Source of the DNA: an uncultured Prevotellaceae bacterium
GTDB lineage: Bacteria; Bacteroidota; Bacteroidia; Bacteroidales; Bacteroidaceae
Assembly (NCBI GenBank): GCA_902781315.1
Contig: CACZIT010000002.1
Span: 124,001 to 188,000 of the forward strand
Length of the DNA stretch: 64,000 nt
Reading direction: 5' to 3'
Of this stretch, positions 37,591 through 46,114 are shown one piece after another (the first letter of the stretch is position 1; each line of letters begins with the position of its first letter). The position numbers and the translations under genes were made by a program. The notes beneath the pieces were generated by a model. It was given only the letters and a program-made list of their open reading frames with translations, did no database searches and was not told where the DNA came from.

Positions 37591-38532
37591 ATGAAGATAG
37601 TCTATCCTATTGTCTATGCCCTGTGGTATGTGCTTTCGCTGCTGCCGCTGCGCGTCCTCTACGTGCTGAGCGACGGGTTGTTCTTCCTGATTTATTACGT
37701 CGTGCGCTATCGCCGGCCCATTGTCAGAAAGAATCTCGCGGCATCGTTTCCCGAGAAGTCGGAGCAGGAACTGCTCGCCGTGGAGCGCGGCTTCTTCCAT
37801 TTCTTCTGCGACTATCTGGTGGAGAGCGTGAAGTTTATGACGATGAAGGAAGACGAGCTGCGTCGAAGGATGGTGTTCAAGGGCATGGAGGCTGTCGATG
37901 AGGCCATCAACGATGGTCAGTCGTGTGCCGTTTACTTGGGTCACTATTGCAATTGGGAGTGGGTGACGACGCTTCCGCTTTGGGTGACGCCGAAGGCGCA
38001 ATGCGGACAGATATATCATCCCATCGAGAATGCTGAGTTCGATCAGCTTTTCCTTTCGTTGCGCCAACGGTTTGGCTCGGTGTGCATAGCCATGAACGAC
38101 ACGCTGCGCGAACTGGTGGGCTATCGGCAGAAAGGTCAGCCTGTGGTCATCGGGTTTATAGCCGATCAGGTGCCGCATTGGCGAAACATTCACCACTGGT
38201 GCAACTTCCTGAACCATGACACCCCCGTGCTGACGGGTACCGAACGCATTGCGCGCAAGTTGAAGCAGGCGGCGTTTTATTTGGAACTCCGTCGTGTGAA
38301 GAGAGGCTATTATGAAGCTGAGTTTCGGCTGATTACTCGGGATGTGCCGGCAATGGCAGAATACGAGTTGACCACTCGCTATTTTGAATTGTTGGAAGAA
38401 ACCATTCGCCGTGCGCCTGAATACTGGTTGTGGAGTCACAACCGCTGGAAGCGCACGCGCGAGGAGTTCAATGAAAAGTTTGAAGTAGTGGGAGGAAAGG
38501 TTATTCCTAAGGCTATAGAGTTGAGAGTTTAG
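37591..38532 (+). CDS. LpxL/HtrB-like lysophospholipid acyltransferase
   Basis: A 313-residue inner-membrane-associated acyltransferase. The HxxxxD-type motif is replaced by the LpxL form GHYCNWEW (residues about 116-123), with RPIVRKNLAASFPEKSEQEL before and GFIADQVPHW then TPVLTGTERIARKL after. In Gram-negatives this family adds secondary acyl chains to lipid A. A leaderless promoter stands immediately upstream. The last residues (IELRV) and stop are encoded by a GAGTTGAGAGTTTAG repeat (family E), which continues through the following gap. Confidence 0.93.
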   Translation: MKIVYPIVYALWYVLSLLPLRVLYVLSDGLFFLIYYVVRYRRPIVRKNLAASFPEKSEQELLAVERGFFHFFCDYLVESVKFMTMKEDELRRRMVFKGMEAVDEAINDGQSCAVYLGHYCNWEWVTTLPLWVTPKAQCGQIYHPIENAEFDQLFLSLRQRFGSVCIAMNDTLRELVGYRQKGQPVVIGFIADQVPHWRNIHHWCNFLNHDTPVLTGTERIARKLKQAAFYLELRRVKRGYYEAEFRLITRDVPAMAEYELTTRYFELLEETIRRAPEYWLWSHNRWKRTREEFNEKFEVVGGKVIPKAIELRV

Positions 38533-38579
38533 AGTTGAGAGTTTAGAGTTGAGTGTTTAGAGTTGAGAGTTTCTAGTTT
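38518..38579. repeat. Family E repeat between convergent genes
   Basis: Units GAGTTGAGAGTTTA repeat about four times. The first part is translated as the end of the acyltransferase. Related arrays lie at 17666-17699, 23078-23100, 37482-37516 and 40560-40628. Confidence 0.8.
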
Positions 38580-40555
38580 CTAAGCTGGTCGTGTTCCATG
38601 CGGAACATGTACTGATAGATGATGGCCTTCAGTTCGCGTTCCATCTGCGACTGCACCTTCACTTTCCCAATCAGATTCTTTTTCATCGTCCTGTCGCTGA
38701 GGCTGTAGATGGCCTTGGCCTTTTCGCCGTCGAACTGCAGCACGTAGCCGTACTTCACGTACTGGTAGGTGCCGTTCAGGTAGTTCACGGCAAAGGTCTG
38801 CTCGGCAGGAGTCTTCATCAGGTCGATGCCGAACGAGAAGTAGGGCTTGTCGTAGCCGATGAGGCCCAGCAGCGTGGGCACGATGTCAATCTGCTGTGCC
38901 ACGGCGGGGCTCATGCCCGGCTTCACCTGCCGGCCGCTGGGGTCGTAGATGATGATGGGCGAGCAGAAGCCGCCGATGTCGCTTTTGTATTCGGCATGGT
39001 TGCTCTGGTTGGTGTGGTCGCTGGTGATGACGAACAGCGTGTTCTGGAACCACGGCTGTCGGCTGGCTTCGCGGAAGAAGCGGCCCAGCGCCATGTCGGT
39101 GTAGCGTATGCACTTGTGGATGGGCATTTGCTCCTCCTTGTAGACGTCGCGATACTGTTCGGGTATTTGGAACGGGTGGTGCGACGACGTGGTGAAAAGT
39201 GCCGTCATGAACGGCTGCTTCATCTCCGACATCTTCGCGCAGTAGTATTGCAGGAAGGGCTCGTCCCAGATGCCCCAGTGGCCATCGAAGTCGGCGTCGC
39301 CCCCGAAACGGCTGTCGGCGGCATAGTCTTCGCGACCGTAGTACTGTTGGAATCCCGTCTTGTTGGCGAAAGCCATGAAGCCCATCGACCCGCGGTTGGC
39401 ATTGTGGAAGAAGGCTGTCTCGTAGCCGTCCTTGGCCAGCAGTCCGCCGATGCTGGTGTAAGAGTTCATCGAGGCAGGTGTGAGGATGAAGGGTTCCACA
39501 AACATCGGGATGCCGCACAGCACCGAGGGCATGCCGTCGATGCTCTTACGGCCGTTGCAGAACGAATGACGGAACACCAGACTTTTCTCGATGAGCGAGT
39601 CGATGCAGGGCGTGTAGCCCTTGTAGCGGCCGCCCTCCAGGTCGCGGTTGAGGGCGCCGATGTATTCGCGTCCGAAGCTCTCGACGATGAAGATGACGAT
39701 GTTCTTCTTTTTGGCCAGCGAGTCGGCTGGCGCAGGCTGGTGGATGGGCGAAAACACCTTCGCAGCCTCGTCGGGACTGTTGTACCAATTGGGCACCGTG
39801 AACACGCTCTTGCCGATGGTGCGGATGAGGGCAAACGGCGTGTTCAGCACCACGGCGCACTCTGTCGGACGGTCCACATACTGGTTGGCATTGTTGATGG
39901 TGATGGGGCGAATGCCGTGGCCCAGTCCGCCGCGACAGCCGCCGATGCACAGCGGCACGGCCACGACGAGTGCCACCAGCATCACGCCGGCATAGACCCA
40001 CTGCTGGCTGCGCTGGCGGAAGTATTTCTTCAGGATGCGCGGGGTGGCATAGAGTTGCCACAGAGCCCACACCACCACGACGAACAGCACCACCAGATAC
40101 CAGTGGCTGAGCAGTTCGGTCAGGAAGATGCCGCCCAGGTTGCTCTCGTTGCTGAACTCGCGGAAGACGCTCGTCGTGGTGCGCCGCAGCGTGTAGGGGA
40201 AGTAGGCCGAGTCGCACAGGTTGATGAGCAGTGCCAGCGCGTTGACCACCACAAACACCCACTTGCACAGGCGGTGGTAGGCCGGTGTCTCCTTCAGGTG
40301 GAGGGGGAAGAGCATCAGCACGATGTAGAGCGCGTTGGTATAGACGATGGCCGACGTGTCGAACACCAGTCCTCCGCGCAGCAGTTGCCACAGGTGGGCC
40401 GCCGTGAGGTTGTCCTGGAAATGGCTGAGGTTCACCAGCAGATAGGCCATGCGTGCTATCTGATAGACGGCGAAGGCCAGTAGCAGGTTCCACAACAAGG
40501 CTGCCACGGGGGCAAACACCGTGTCGAGTATTCCGAATCGTGAGGAGGGTCTCAT
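38573..40555 (-). CDS. LTA-synthase-like membrane sulfatase/phosphotransferase
   Basis: A 660-residue protein with about five membrane helices in the first 220 residues and an extracytoplasmic alkaline-phosphatase-fold domain. Metal- and catalysis-related motifs are KNIVIFIVESFGREYIG, FCNGRKSIDGMPSVLCGIP (putative nucleophile in this block), and FVITSDHTNQSNHAEY. The family includes lipoteichoic acid synthase and phosphoethanolamine transferases; in a Gram-negative the likely role is phospho-group transfer to an envelope glycolipid. It lies just upstream of the lipid exporter gene on the other side of a family E repeat. Confidence 0.85.
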   Translation of the reverse strand: MRPSSRFGILDTVFAPVAALLWNLLLAFAVYQIARMAYLLVNLSHFQDNLTAAHLWQLLRGGLVFDTSAIVYTNALYIVLMLFPLHLKETPAYHRLCKWVFVVVNALALLINLCDSAYFPYTLRRTTTSVFREFSNESNLGGIFLTELLSHWYLVVLFVVVVWALWQLYATPRILKKYFRQRSQQWVYAGVMLVALVVAVPLCIGGCRGGLGHGIRPITINNANQYVDRPTECAVVLNTPFALIRTIGKSVFTVPNWYNSPDEAAKVFSPIHQPAPADSLAKKKNIVIFIVESFGREYIGALNRDLEGGRYKGYTPCIDSLIEKSLVFRHSFCNGRKSIDGMPSVLCGIPMFVEPFILTPASMNSYTSIGGLLAKDGYETAFFHNANRGSMGFMAFANKTGFQQYYGREDYAADSRFGGDADFDGHWGIWDEPFLQYYCAKMSEMKQPFMTALFTTSSHHPFQIPEQYRDVYKEEQMPIHKCIRYTDMALGRFFREASRQPWFQNTLFVITSDHTNQSNHAEYKSDIGGFCSPIIIYDPSGRQVKPGMSPAVAQQIDIVPTLLGLIGYDKPYFSFGIDLMKTPAEQTFAVNYLNGTYQYVKYGYVLQFDGEKAKAIYSLSDRTMKKNLIGKVKVQSQMERELKAIIYQYMFRMEHDQLRN

Positions 40556-40559
40556 TATT

Positions 40560-40628
40560 TAAAGTTGAGAGTTGAGTGTTGAGTGTTTAGAGTTTAGAGT
40601 TCTTTTAAAGTTGAGTGTTTAGAGTTCT
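40560..40628. repeat. Family E repeat between sulfatase and ABC exporter genes
   Basis: GTTGAGAGTTGAGTGTTGAG and GTTTAGAGTTTAGAGTTC units fill the gap. No other signal is seen. Confidence 0.75.
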
Positions 40629-40630
40629 TG

Positions 40631-42475
40631 CTAACTCTGCATATCGTGCAGTTTCTTGTAGTAGCCGTCGTGCTGCAGCAGTTCGTCGTGGGAGCCGCGC
40701 TCCACGATGCGGCCTTCGTGCAGCACGCATATCTCGTCGGCATTCTTGATGGTCGACAGGCGGTGGGCCACAGCCACGGTGGTGCGCGTCTTCATGAGTC
40801 GCTCCAGCGCGTCCTGCACCAGTCGCTCGCTCTCGGTGTCGAGGGCGCTGGTGGCTTCGTCGAGAATCAGGATGGGCGGGTTCTTCAGAATGGCGCGGGC
40901 TATGCTGACGCGCTGGCGCTGACCGCCCGAAAGGCGTCCGCCGCGGTCGCCGATGTTGGTGTCGTAGCCCTGCTCGCTCTGCACGATGAAGTCGTGGGCG
41001 TTGGCAATGCGGGCCGCCTCCTCAATCTTCTCAGCGAGGGCTGCCGAGTCTTCCGACTGTTCCGGAACGCTGAATGCTATGTTGTGCCGGAAGGAGTCGT
41101 TGAAGAGGATGGCCTCCTGGTTGACGTTGCCGATGAGCTGGCGCAGCGAGTGCAGGCCCAGGTCCTTCACGTTGATGCCGTCGATGAGCACCTCGCCCTC
41201 CTGCGTGTCGTAGTAGCGCGGGATGAGGTCCACGAGTGTCGACTTGCCCGATCCGCTCTGGCCCACCAGTGCCACCGTCTTGCCTTTCGGGATGACGAGG
41301 TTGATGTCCTTCAGCACCCACTGCTCGCCGTAGCGGAAGCTGACGTGGCGGAATTCTATCTGGTGCTCGAAACTCTTGATCTGAACGGGATTTTCCTTCT
41401 CCCGTATATCCACCTCGGCCTTCAGAATCTTGTCAATGCGCTCCATCGAGGCCAGTCCTTTCGGGATGTTGTAGCTGGCCTTCGAGAACTGCTTCAGCGG
41501 GTCGATGATGGAGTAGAGGATGGTCATGTAGTAGATGAACAGCGGGCCCGAAAGCGTCTTCGTCTGCAGCACCAGGATGCCGCCGAACCACAGCACGATG
41601 ACAATCATGATGGTGCCCAGAAATTCCGACATGGGGTGGGCCATGGCCTGCCGGATGTTCACCCGCATGATGTCGTTGCGGTAGGCAGAGTTCACGCGGT
41701 CGAAGCGTTCGTTCATCTTCTCCTCGGCGCAGAAAGCCTTGATGATGCGCAGTCCGCCCAGCGTCTCCTCCACCTGGCTCATGGTGTCGCTCCAGAGGGC
41801 CTGCGCCTTGATGCTCTTCTGCTTCAGCTTGCGGCCCACCATCCCCATGAACCATCCGAACACGGGCACGAAGATGATGGTGAAGAGCGTCAGCTGCCAT
41901 GAGGCCACGAGCAACGTGGCGAAGTAGATGATGATGAGGATGGGGTTTTTGAACAGCATGTCGAGGCTCGACATGATGCTGTTTTCTATCTCCTGCACGT
42001 CGCCGCTCATGCGGGCGATGATGTCGCCCTTGCGCTCTTCGGAGAAGAAGCCCAGCGAGAGCGACGTAATCTTCTGGTAGAGTTGGTTGCGGATGTCGCG
42101 CACCACACCCGTGCGGATGGGCACGATGGTGGCCGACGACAGGAAGTAGGCGCCCGTCTTCAGCGCCGTCATCACTGTCAGCACCAGTCCGATGACCAGC
42201 AGCGTCGTCGTCGGTCCCAGGTCGGCAATGAGCTGGTTGACGTAGTAATTCATGTTGTTCATCGCCACCTTCGTCAGGTTGTCCCAGTCCCACGCCATGA
42301 GTGCCGTGGCCTGGTCGCCGTCGCCCGTCTTGAACAGGATGTTCAGCATGGGGATGAGCGTCATGAAGGAGAAGATGTTGAGGATGGCCGACAGGATGTT
42401 GAACACCACCGACAGCACCAAGTATTTCTTATAGGGCGGCACGAATCGCCGCAGTACGTCCAGAAATTCTTTCAC
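40631..42475 (-). CDS. ABC exporter, MsbA-like (fused permease and ATPase)
   Basis: A 614-residue half-transporter. Six membrane helices in residues 15-330 precede an ATPase with Walker A GQSGSGKSTL, signature LSGGQRQRVSIARAI, Walker B PILILDEATSALD and H-loop AVAHRLST. The family includes lipid A-core flippases and multidrug exporters. Surrounding genes for LPS sugars and acyl chains favour a lipid flippase role, but this is inference. The first membrane segment is preceded by a short amphipathic FLDVLRRFVPPYKKYL. Confidence 0.93.
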   Translation of the reverse strand: MKEFLDVLRRFVPPYKKYLVLSVVFNILSAILNIFSFMTLIPMLNILFKTGDGDQATALMAWDWDNLTKVAMNNMNYYVNQLIADLGPTTTLLVIGLVLTVMTALKTGAYFLSSATIVPIRTGVVRDIRNQLYQKITSLSLGFFSEERKGDIIARMSGDVQEIENSIMSSLDMLFKNPILIIIYFATLLVASWQLTLFTIIFVPVFGWFMGMVGRKLKQKSIKAQALWSDTMSQVEETLGGLRIIKAFCAEEKMNERFDRVNSAYRNDIMRVNIRQAMAHPMSEFLGTIMIVIVLWFGGILVLQTKTLSGPLFIYYMTILYSIIDPLKQFSKASYNIPKGLASMERIDKILKAEVDIREKENPVQIKSFEHQIEFRHVSFRYGEQWVLKDINLVIPKGKTVALVGQSGSGKSTLVDLIPRYYDTQEGEVLIDGINVKDLGLHSLRQLIGNVNQEAILFNDSFRHNIAFSVPEQSEDSAALAEKIEEAARIANAHDFIVQSEQGYDTNIGDRGGRLSGGQRQRVSIARAILKNPPILILDEATSALDTESERLVQDALERLMKTRTTVAVAHRLSTIKNADEICVLHEGRIVERGSHDELLQHDGYYKKLHDMQS

Positions 42476-42535
42476 TGCTTTTCTTTAGAGATTGTTTTTT
42501 TGAGTTTCAAGTATCTGACCTCAAGGCTCAGTCTC

Positions 42536-42572
42536 CCCCCTCCCATTGGAAAGGGCGGCCGGGGGAGAGGCT
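42536..42572. repeat. Single degenerate family A arm
   Basis: CCCCCTCCCATTGGAAAGGG then GGCCGGGGGAGAGGCT, between the exporter and the PfkB gene, reaching the PfkB stop codon. Confidence 0.65.
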
Positions 42573-43446
42573 ACCTCGTCATGATGTAGCGTATCTCGTC
42601 GATGCTGCGCGAGAAGGGGCCGTGCTGCTCCAGCTTCAGCGTGCACATGGCGGCGGCAAACTTACCGCTCTCCAGCGGGCTCTCGCCCTGGGCGCGGCAG
42701 TAGAGGTAGCCGGCCGAATAGGTGTCGCCGCAGCCCGTGGCGTCTACCAGATGCTGAGGCTTGTAGGCCGGAATCTCGTAGAACTGGCCGTCGGCGCAGA
42801 TGAGCGAACCGTAGTCGCCGAACGTCAGCACCACCTCGCGCACACCCATCTGCGCCAGCTTCGTGGCCACGGTGCGCGGGTCGCTCGAGTCGGTAATCAC
42901 CTGCATCTCGTATTCGTTCAACTTCAGGATGTCGGTCATCGCCAGCACCTGCTCCTTCTCCTTCCACTGGCAGGCGTGCACGCTCTCGCCGCGCACCTCG
43001 CGCAGGTAGCCCTGCACGTCGATGCTCACCAGTCCGCGCTCGTGCAGCGCGCTGACCACCTCCATCGGGAAGTCGTCGGCCAGCAGCGAGCCCAGATGGA
43101 ACACGCGCGCCTCCAGCCCCTCCACCTCGTCGAGCGTGAAGGGGTCGGCCTTGGCCAGCACGCGTTGCGTGCGACGGTTGGAGTCGGTGCCGTATTTGTT
43201 TTCAAAATAAACGCTGTGGCGGCTCGGGAAGCACAGCACGTCGATGCCCTCCTGCCGCATCTTTTCAATCTCAGCCATCGACTCCTCGCCCACCTTCGTG
43301 ACGAGTTGAAAGTCCACTTTTCCCTGTGGCAGGTGGTTCTGTGCGTGAGCGAAGTAGAACGACGTGCCCCCGGCCATGTAGACCGTGCTCTCAGGGGTGA
43401 TGATTTTATCGCGGGTCAGGTGCCCGATACAGCATATATCCTTCAT
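42571..43446 (-). CDS. PfkB family carbohydrate kinase
   Basis: A 291-residue cytosolic kinase. The start MKDICCIGHLTRDKIITPES (43446) fits the promoter; the longer open frame upstream reaches past the -7 box. The C-terminal PfkB signature is DATGCGDTYSAGYLYCRAQG, with the catalytic Asp in GCGD. The N-terminal AGGTSFYFAHAQNHL is the usual sugar-binding block. The substrate could be ribokinase-like or a nucleoside; the protein is short for ADP-heptose synthesis. It is separated from the exporter gene by a family A arm. Confidence 0.9.
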   Translation of the reverse strand: MKDICCIGHLTRDKIITPESTVYMAGGTSFYFAHAQNHLPQGKVDFQLVTKVGEESMAEIEKMRQEGIDVLCFPSRHSVYFENKYGTDSNRRTQRVLAKADPFTLDEVEGLEARVFHLGSLLADDFPMEVVSALHERGLVSIDVQGYLREVRGESVHACQWKEKEQVLAMTDILKLNEYEMQVITDSSDPRTVATKLAQMGVREVVLTFGDYGSLICADGQFYEIPAYKPQHLVDATGCGDTYSAGYLYCRAQGESPLESGKFAAAMCTLKLEQHGPFSRSIDEIRYIMTR

Positions 43447-43467
43447 TGTTGGTGAATGTTTAGGCTG

Positions 43468-43475
43468 CAAAGATA
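43468..43475 (-). promoter_or_regulatory. -7 box of the PfkB kinase gene
   Basis: Minus strand TATCTTTG, 21 nt from the ATG. The -33 element is weak. Confidence 0.5.
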
Positions 43476-43620
43476 GTGCAAATAATTGATTTTGCGAAAG
43501 AAAACATAGTAAAAGTTGAAATCCTATGAATTTTTCAGACAAAAAGACCGCGGCGTGAAACATCAAACTAGAGCGTGAAACAATAGGGAAAGGGGCTTTC
43601 GGGCAGACAAAACAACGCTC

Positions 43621-43785
43621 GAGACCCCCAACCCCCTATGTTAGGGGGCTCAAAACCTATGGTTTGGATGATACAACTCTATGGGATGGAGCATACAACT
43701 CAATGAGATAGATCGACTAAACCTATGGTTTACGTGGTCTAAACCTATGGTTTCGAGCCCCCTGACATAGGGGGTTGTGGGTCTC
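43621..43785. repeat. 165-bp inverted-repeat element (MITE-like, family A related)
   Basis: Terminal arms of 31 nt: GAGACCCCCAACCCCCTATG ... GGGGGCTC (43621-43651) and its inverted copy (43755-43785), with two mismatches. The interior has three copies of AAACCTATGGTTT (43654, 43718, 43741). The 18-nt stretch 43648-43665 recurs inverted at 14342-14359. It lies in a 572-nt gap (43447-44018) without a gene. Confidence 0.75.
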
Positions 43786-43904
43786 AAACAGTTAAACACT
43801 TGATTTACAACACTTTAGCGAACCCTTCAAAATACGGCCGTATTTGCGGAAAAAAATTTTGAAGTCGAAAATTTTTCATTCTACAAGGGGGTTCACAGGC
43901 AAGT

Positions 43905-43947
43905 TTTCTTGACACTTTGCGCCAGGTAGAGAGGCAGTGTCAAGAAA
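43905..43947. other. Hairpin of unknown role
   Basis: TTTCTTGACACT (43905-43916) pairs with AGTGTCAAGAAA (43936-43947) across a 19-nt loop. No T-run follows, so it may be a repeat relic and not a terminator. Confidence 0.5.
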
Positions 43948-44018
43948 GGGATTACGGATGAAGAGACGCTACCCTGTAGGCCGCTCCTCCTTGAAGGAGG
44001 GGGCTGCGAGGCAGGGCT

Positions 44019-45551
44019 TCAGGGCAGGGGCAGCAGGTCTTCGGTCTTTACGTTCCACTGCTGGGGCCATTGGCGGGCAGCGACGGCGAGGAGCAGGAGG
44101 CTCTGCCGCCGGGGAGTGAGGGTGGGGGAGGCCGCCAGTTCGGCGACCGTGGGCAGGCGGAAGAGCCCCGTGGCCGCGTCGTTGATGATTTGCTGCGACC
44201 GCGTTGCAACAGTCGTGTCGGCAGTGGCAGCCTCCTCGTTGGCGGGCACCACCTGCTGCACGTTGCCCAGCGAGTCGGCGACGGCCTTCCAGGCTGTGGC
44301 GACGGCCAGCAGGCGGTCGCGGTCGAGATAGTCGGGGGCAGTGGTCTTTCCCTCGGCCAGCAGGAGGGCGGACTTCGACACGTGCTCGCTGTAGGCATTG
44401 ATGATGGTCGTGAAGAGACGGCTCACCTCGTCGGCCGTCATCTCGAACCGCTCGGCCACCTGCGGCTCGGTGTAGGCGCGCAGCGTGAGCAGGGTGGCAG
44501 CAATGAGTTCGGGTCGCTGCCAGAGTTGTTCGGGCTGATTGCGCAGCGACTTGCGGAACAGCGGCACCACCTGCTTGGCAAAGCCGTAGGCCGTGAGCGG
44601 GGTCTGCAGCCACCAGTCGGCAGGCGTGGCCGAGGTGATGTTGTAGAGCGCCTCTATCAGCCGCTGCTCAGCCAGCCGGGCCTCGGGCGCGTCGGTGGCC
44701 GAGAAGTCGGCGATGCCGCACTCCGTCCAGAACGTGTTCCATCCCGTGGCGGTCTTCAGCGCAAAGTCGGTGAAAGGCAATATCGGGTCGCTGTTGAAGT
44801 AGCTGTCGCTGGGCATGTCGCTGGTGCGCATGATGCTCAGGTCGAGCGTGAAGTCTTTCTTCTTCTTCCCCTCCGAGACGACGGGAGTGCCCTTGCAGCG
44901 CAGCACAATCTGGTTGCTGCGCACCTTCAGCGATGCGTTGCCGCGCCAGCTCATGATGAACCAGTGGTAGGGTTTGCCCTGCCCAGTGGTGTTGAGCAGG
45001 CGGATGGCGGCGTGTTGCTTCAGCGACGTGACCTTTATCACGTTGTCGCCGGTGTTGGCCAACACCGCCGAGGGGCGCAGCACCACCTCGAAGATGCTGT
45101 CGCTGCTGACGCGCGTGGCGAAGGCCGGTCTGCTATGGTTGTTGGACGGCGAGCAGACGGTCTCCACGTGGTAGTAGTGGCCGTTGTAGCGGAAGCGGCT
45201 GTCGGCCTTGCCCGTCCAGCGGTCGAGCGTCATGTTGAGCGAGGTCAGGCGGGTGGTGTCGGTCAGGTTCACCCCCATATTGAGTGCCAGCGCGGAGTCG
45301 GGCATGAAGGTCTGCAGAGCCGTGGCGTCGACGTGGAACGACATGCTACCCTCGCCCAGCAGGAACTGCTCGCGCCCGATGTGGTGGCAAGTAGGATTAT
45401 TGCGCCTGACGAGCGACTTGCGGTCGATGCTGTTGGAATGCGTTCCGCGCCTGTCGCGTAACAGACCGAAAGCATCGTCTTGTGCCCACATAGCACAGGA
45501 AATAGGAAGAAAAAGACAGCTTATGATGAGTGTTTGCTTACGATTTGTCAT
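44019..45551 (-). CDS. Secreted protein of unknown function, possible glycoside-hydrolase-like fold
   Basis: A 510-residue protein. The signal peptide MTNRKQTLIISCLFLPISCA ends at MWA/QDD; the start at 45551 is chosen because it opens this peptide. The pattern LLGEGSMSFHVDATALQTFMP and later TPADWWLQTPLTAYGFAKQVVPL weakly resembles two-domain six-hairpin (GH65-type) proteins found in Bacteroidetes, but the catalytic barrel seems degenerate and I cannot name a function. A family B palindrome (44192-44210) is read in frame as VATRSQQ. The gene stands alone, with family A-like sequence at its 3' end. Its coding strand is C-rich. Confidence 0.55.
   Translation of the reverse strand: MTNRKQTLIISCLFLPISCAMWAQDDAFGLLRDRRGTHSNSIDRKSLVRRNNPTCHHIGREQFLLGEGSMSFHVDATALQTFMPDSALALNMGVNLTDTTRLTSLNMTLDRWTGKADSRFRYNGHYYHVETVCSPSNNHSRPAFATRVSSDSIFEVVLRPSAVLANTGDNVIKVTSLKQHAAIRLLNTTGQGKPYHWFIMSWRGNASLKVRSNQIVLRCKGTPVVSEGKKKKDFTLDLSIMRTSDMPSDSYFNSDPILPFTDFALKTATGWNTFWTECGIADFSATDAPEARLAEQRLIEALYNITSATPADWWLQTPLTAYGFAKQVVPLFRKSLRNQPEQLWQRPELIAATLLTLRAYTEPQVAERFEMTADEVSRLFTTIINAYSEHVSKSALLLAEGKTTAPDYLDRDRLLAVATAWKAVADSLGNVQQVVPANEEAATADTTVATRSQQIINDAATGLFRLPTVAELAASPTLTPRRQSLLLLAVAARQWPQQWNVKTEDLLPLP
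44192..44210. repeat. Imperfect family B palindrome
   Basis: GCTGCGACCGCGTTGCAAC, in frame near the C-terminal part of the secreted protein; a third reading frame compared with copies elsewhere. Confidence 0.7.
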
Positions 45552-45588
45552 AAAATAACGGTTTGGTTTGGGTTTTCTGTTGCAAAAG

Positions 45589-45596
45589 CAAAGGTA
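45589..45596 (-). promoter_or_regulatory. -7 box of the secreted protein gene at 44019
   Basis: Minus strand TACCTTTG, 37 nt from the start codon. A TTTG is present upstream but at only 15 nt spacing. Confidence 0.45.
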
Positions 45597-45667
45597 GCGA
45601 AAAACTATATACAAAGAAAACCTTATAACATTTTTTAGCCTTTCAGCGCATAATTTCCTTATTTTTA

Positions 45668-45699
45668 TTTGGACGTGTCAAATAAAACTCCTAAATTTG
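45668..45699 (+). promoter_or_regulatory. Promoter of the citrate module
   Basis: TTTG (45668-45671), a 20-nt spacer and TAAATTTG (45692-45699), full match to both boxes. The leader to citD is about 95 nt. Confidence 0.8.
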
Positions 45700-45727
45700 C
45701 AGCCGAATCTATTAACTTTAAAAAGGA

Positions 45728-45763
45728 GGCCGTCTGGCCAATAAGTTGACCAGTGGTCTTTTT
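45728..45763 (+). promoter_or_regulatory. Leader hairpins before citD, possible attenuator
   Basis: GGCCGTCTGGCC (45728-45739) and GACCAGTGGTC (45748-45758), the latter followed by TTTTT. The stems are short, so a regulatory role is only a suggestion. Confidence 0.35.
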
Positions 45764-45801
45764 AACCGTAAACAATAACTATCTCAAAAACAAAAAGCAC
45801 A

Positions 45802-46080
45802 ATGGAAATGAAGGAAGCTATGGCCGGAACACTGGAGTCTGGCGATATTCTCGTTCAGATCTCACCTGCCGACGCCCCGGGTCTCCAGATAGAACTCGAC
45901 TCGACTGTGGCATTCCAGTTCGGCAAGCAAATCAAGAAAGTAATCACTGAAACCCTCGAGGGCCTGGACATCCACGATGCCCACGTGAAGGCCACCGACA
46001 AGGGTGCACTCGACTGCACAATTCGTGCCCGCGTGACGGCCGCCGCCGTGAGAGCCACGGGTGTGGATGTTTGGAAATAA
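45802..46080 (+). CDS. citD: Citrate lyase acyl carrier protein (gamma subunit)
   Basis: A 92-residue protein that carries the phosphoribosyl-dephospho-CoA prosthetic group. Attachment is expected at Ser13 in GTLESGDILVQISPAD, with the family's conserved acidic context. The group cycles between acetyl and citryl forms during citrate cleavage. First gene of the citrate operon, 34 nt before citE, with a consensus promoter upstream. All three structural subunits and the genes for making and attaching the cofactor follow in order. Confidence 0.96.
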   Translation: MEMKEAMAGTLESGDILVQISPADAPGLQIELDSTVAFQFGKQIKKVITETLEGLDIHDAHVKATDKGALDCTIRARVTAAAVRATGVDVWK

Positions 46081-46114
46081 TTGTTAATCGTAAATCTGTA
46101 AATCGTAAAATACA

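Noticed and set aside
38591..40483. 630-codon plus-strand frame opposite the LTA-synthase-like gene
   Set aside because: Low-complexity Val/His/Glu sequence without motifs; the minus frame has full sulfatase motifs.
43621..43785. Complete insertion sequence
   Set aside because: Only 165 bp with no transposase frame, so at most a non-autonomous element.
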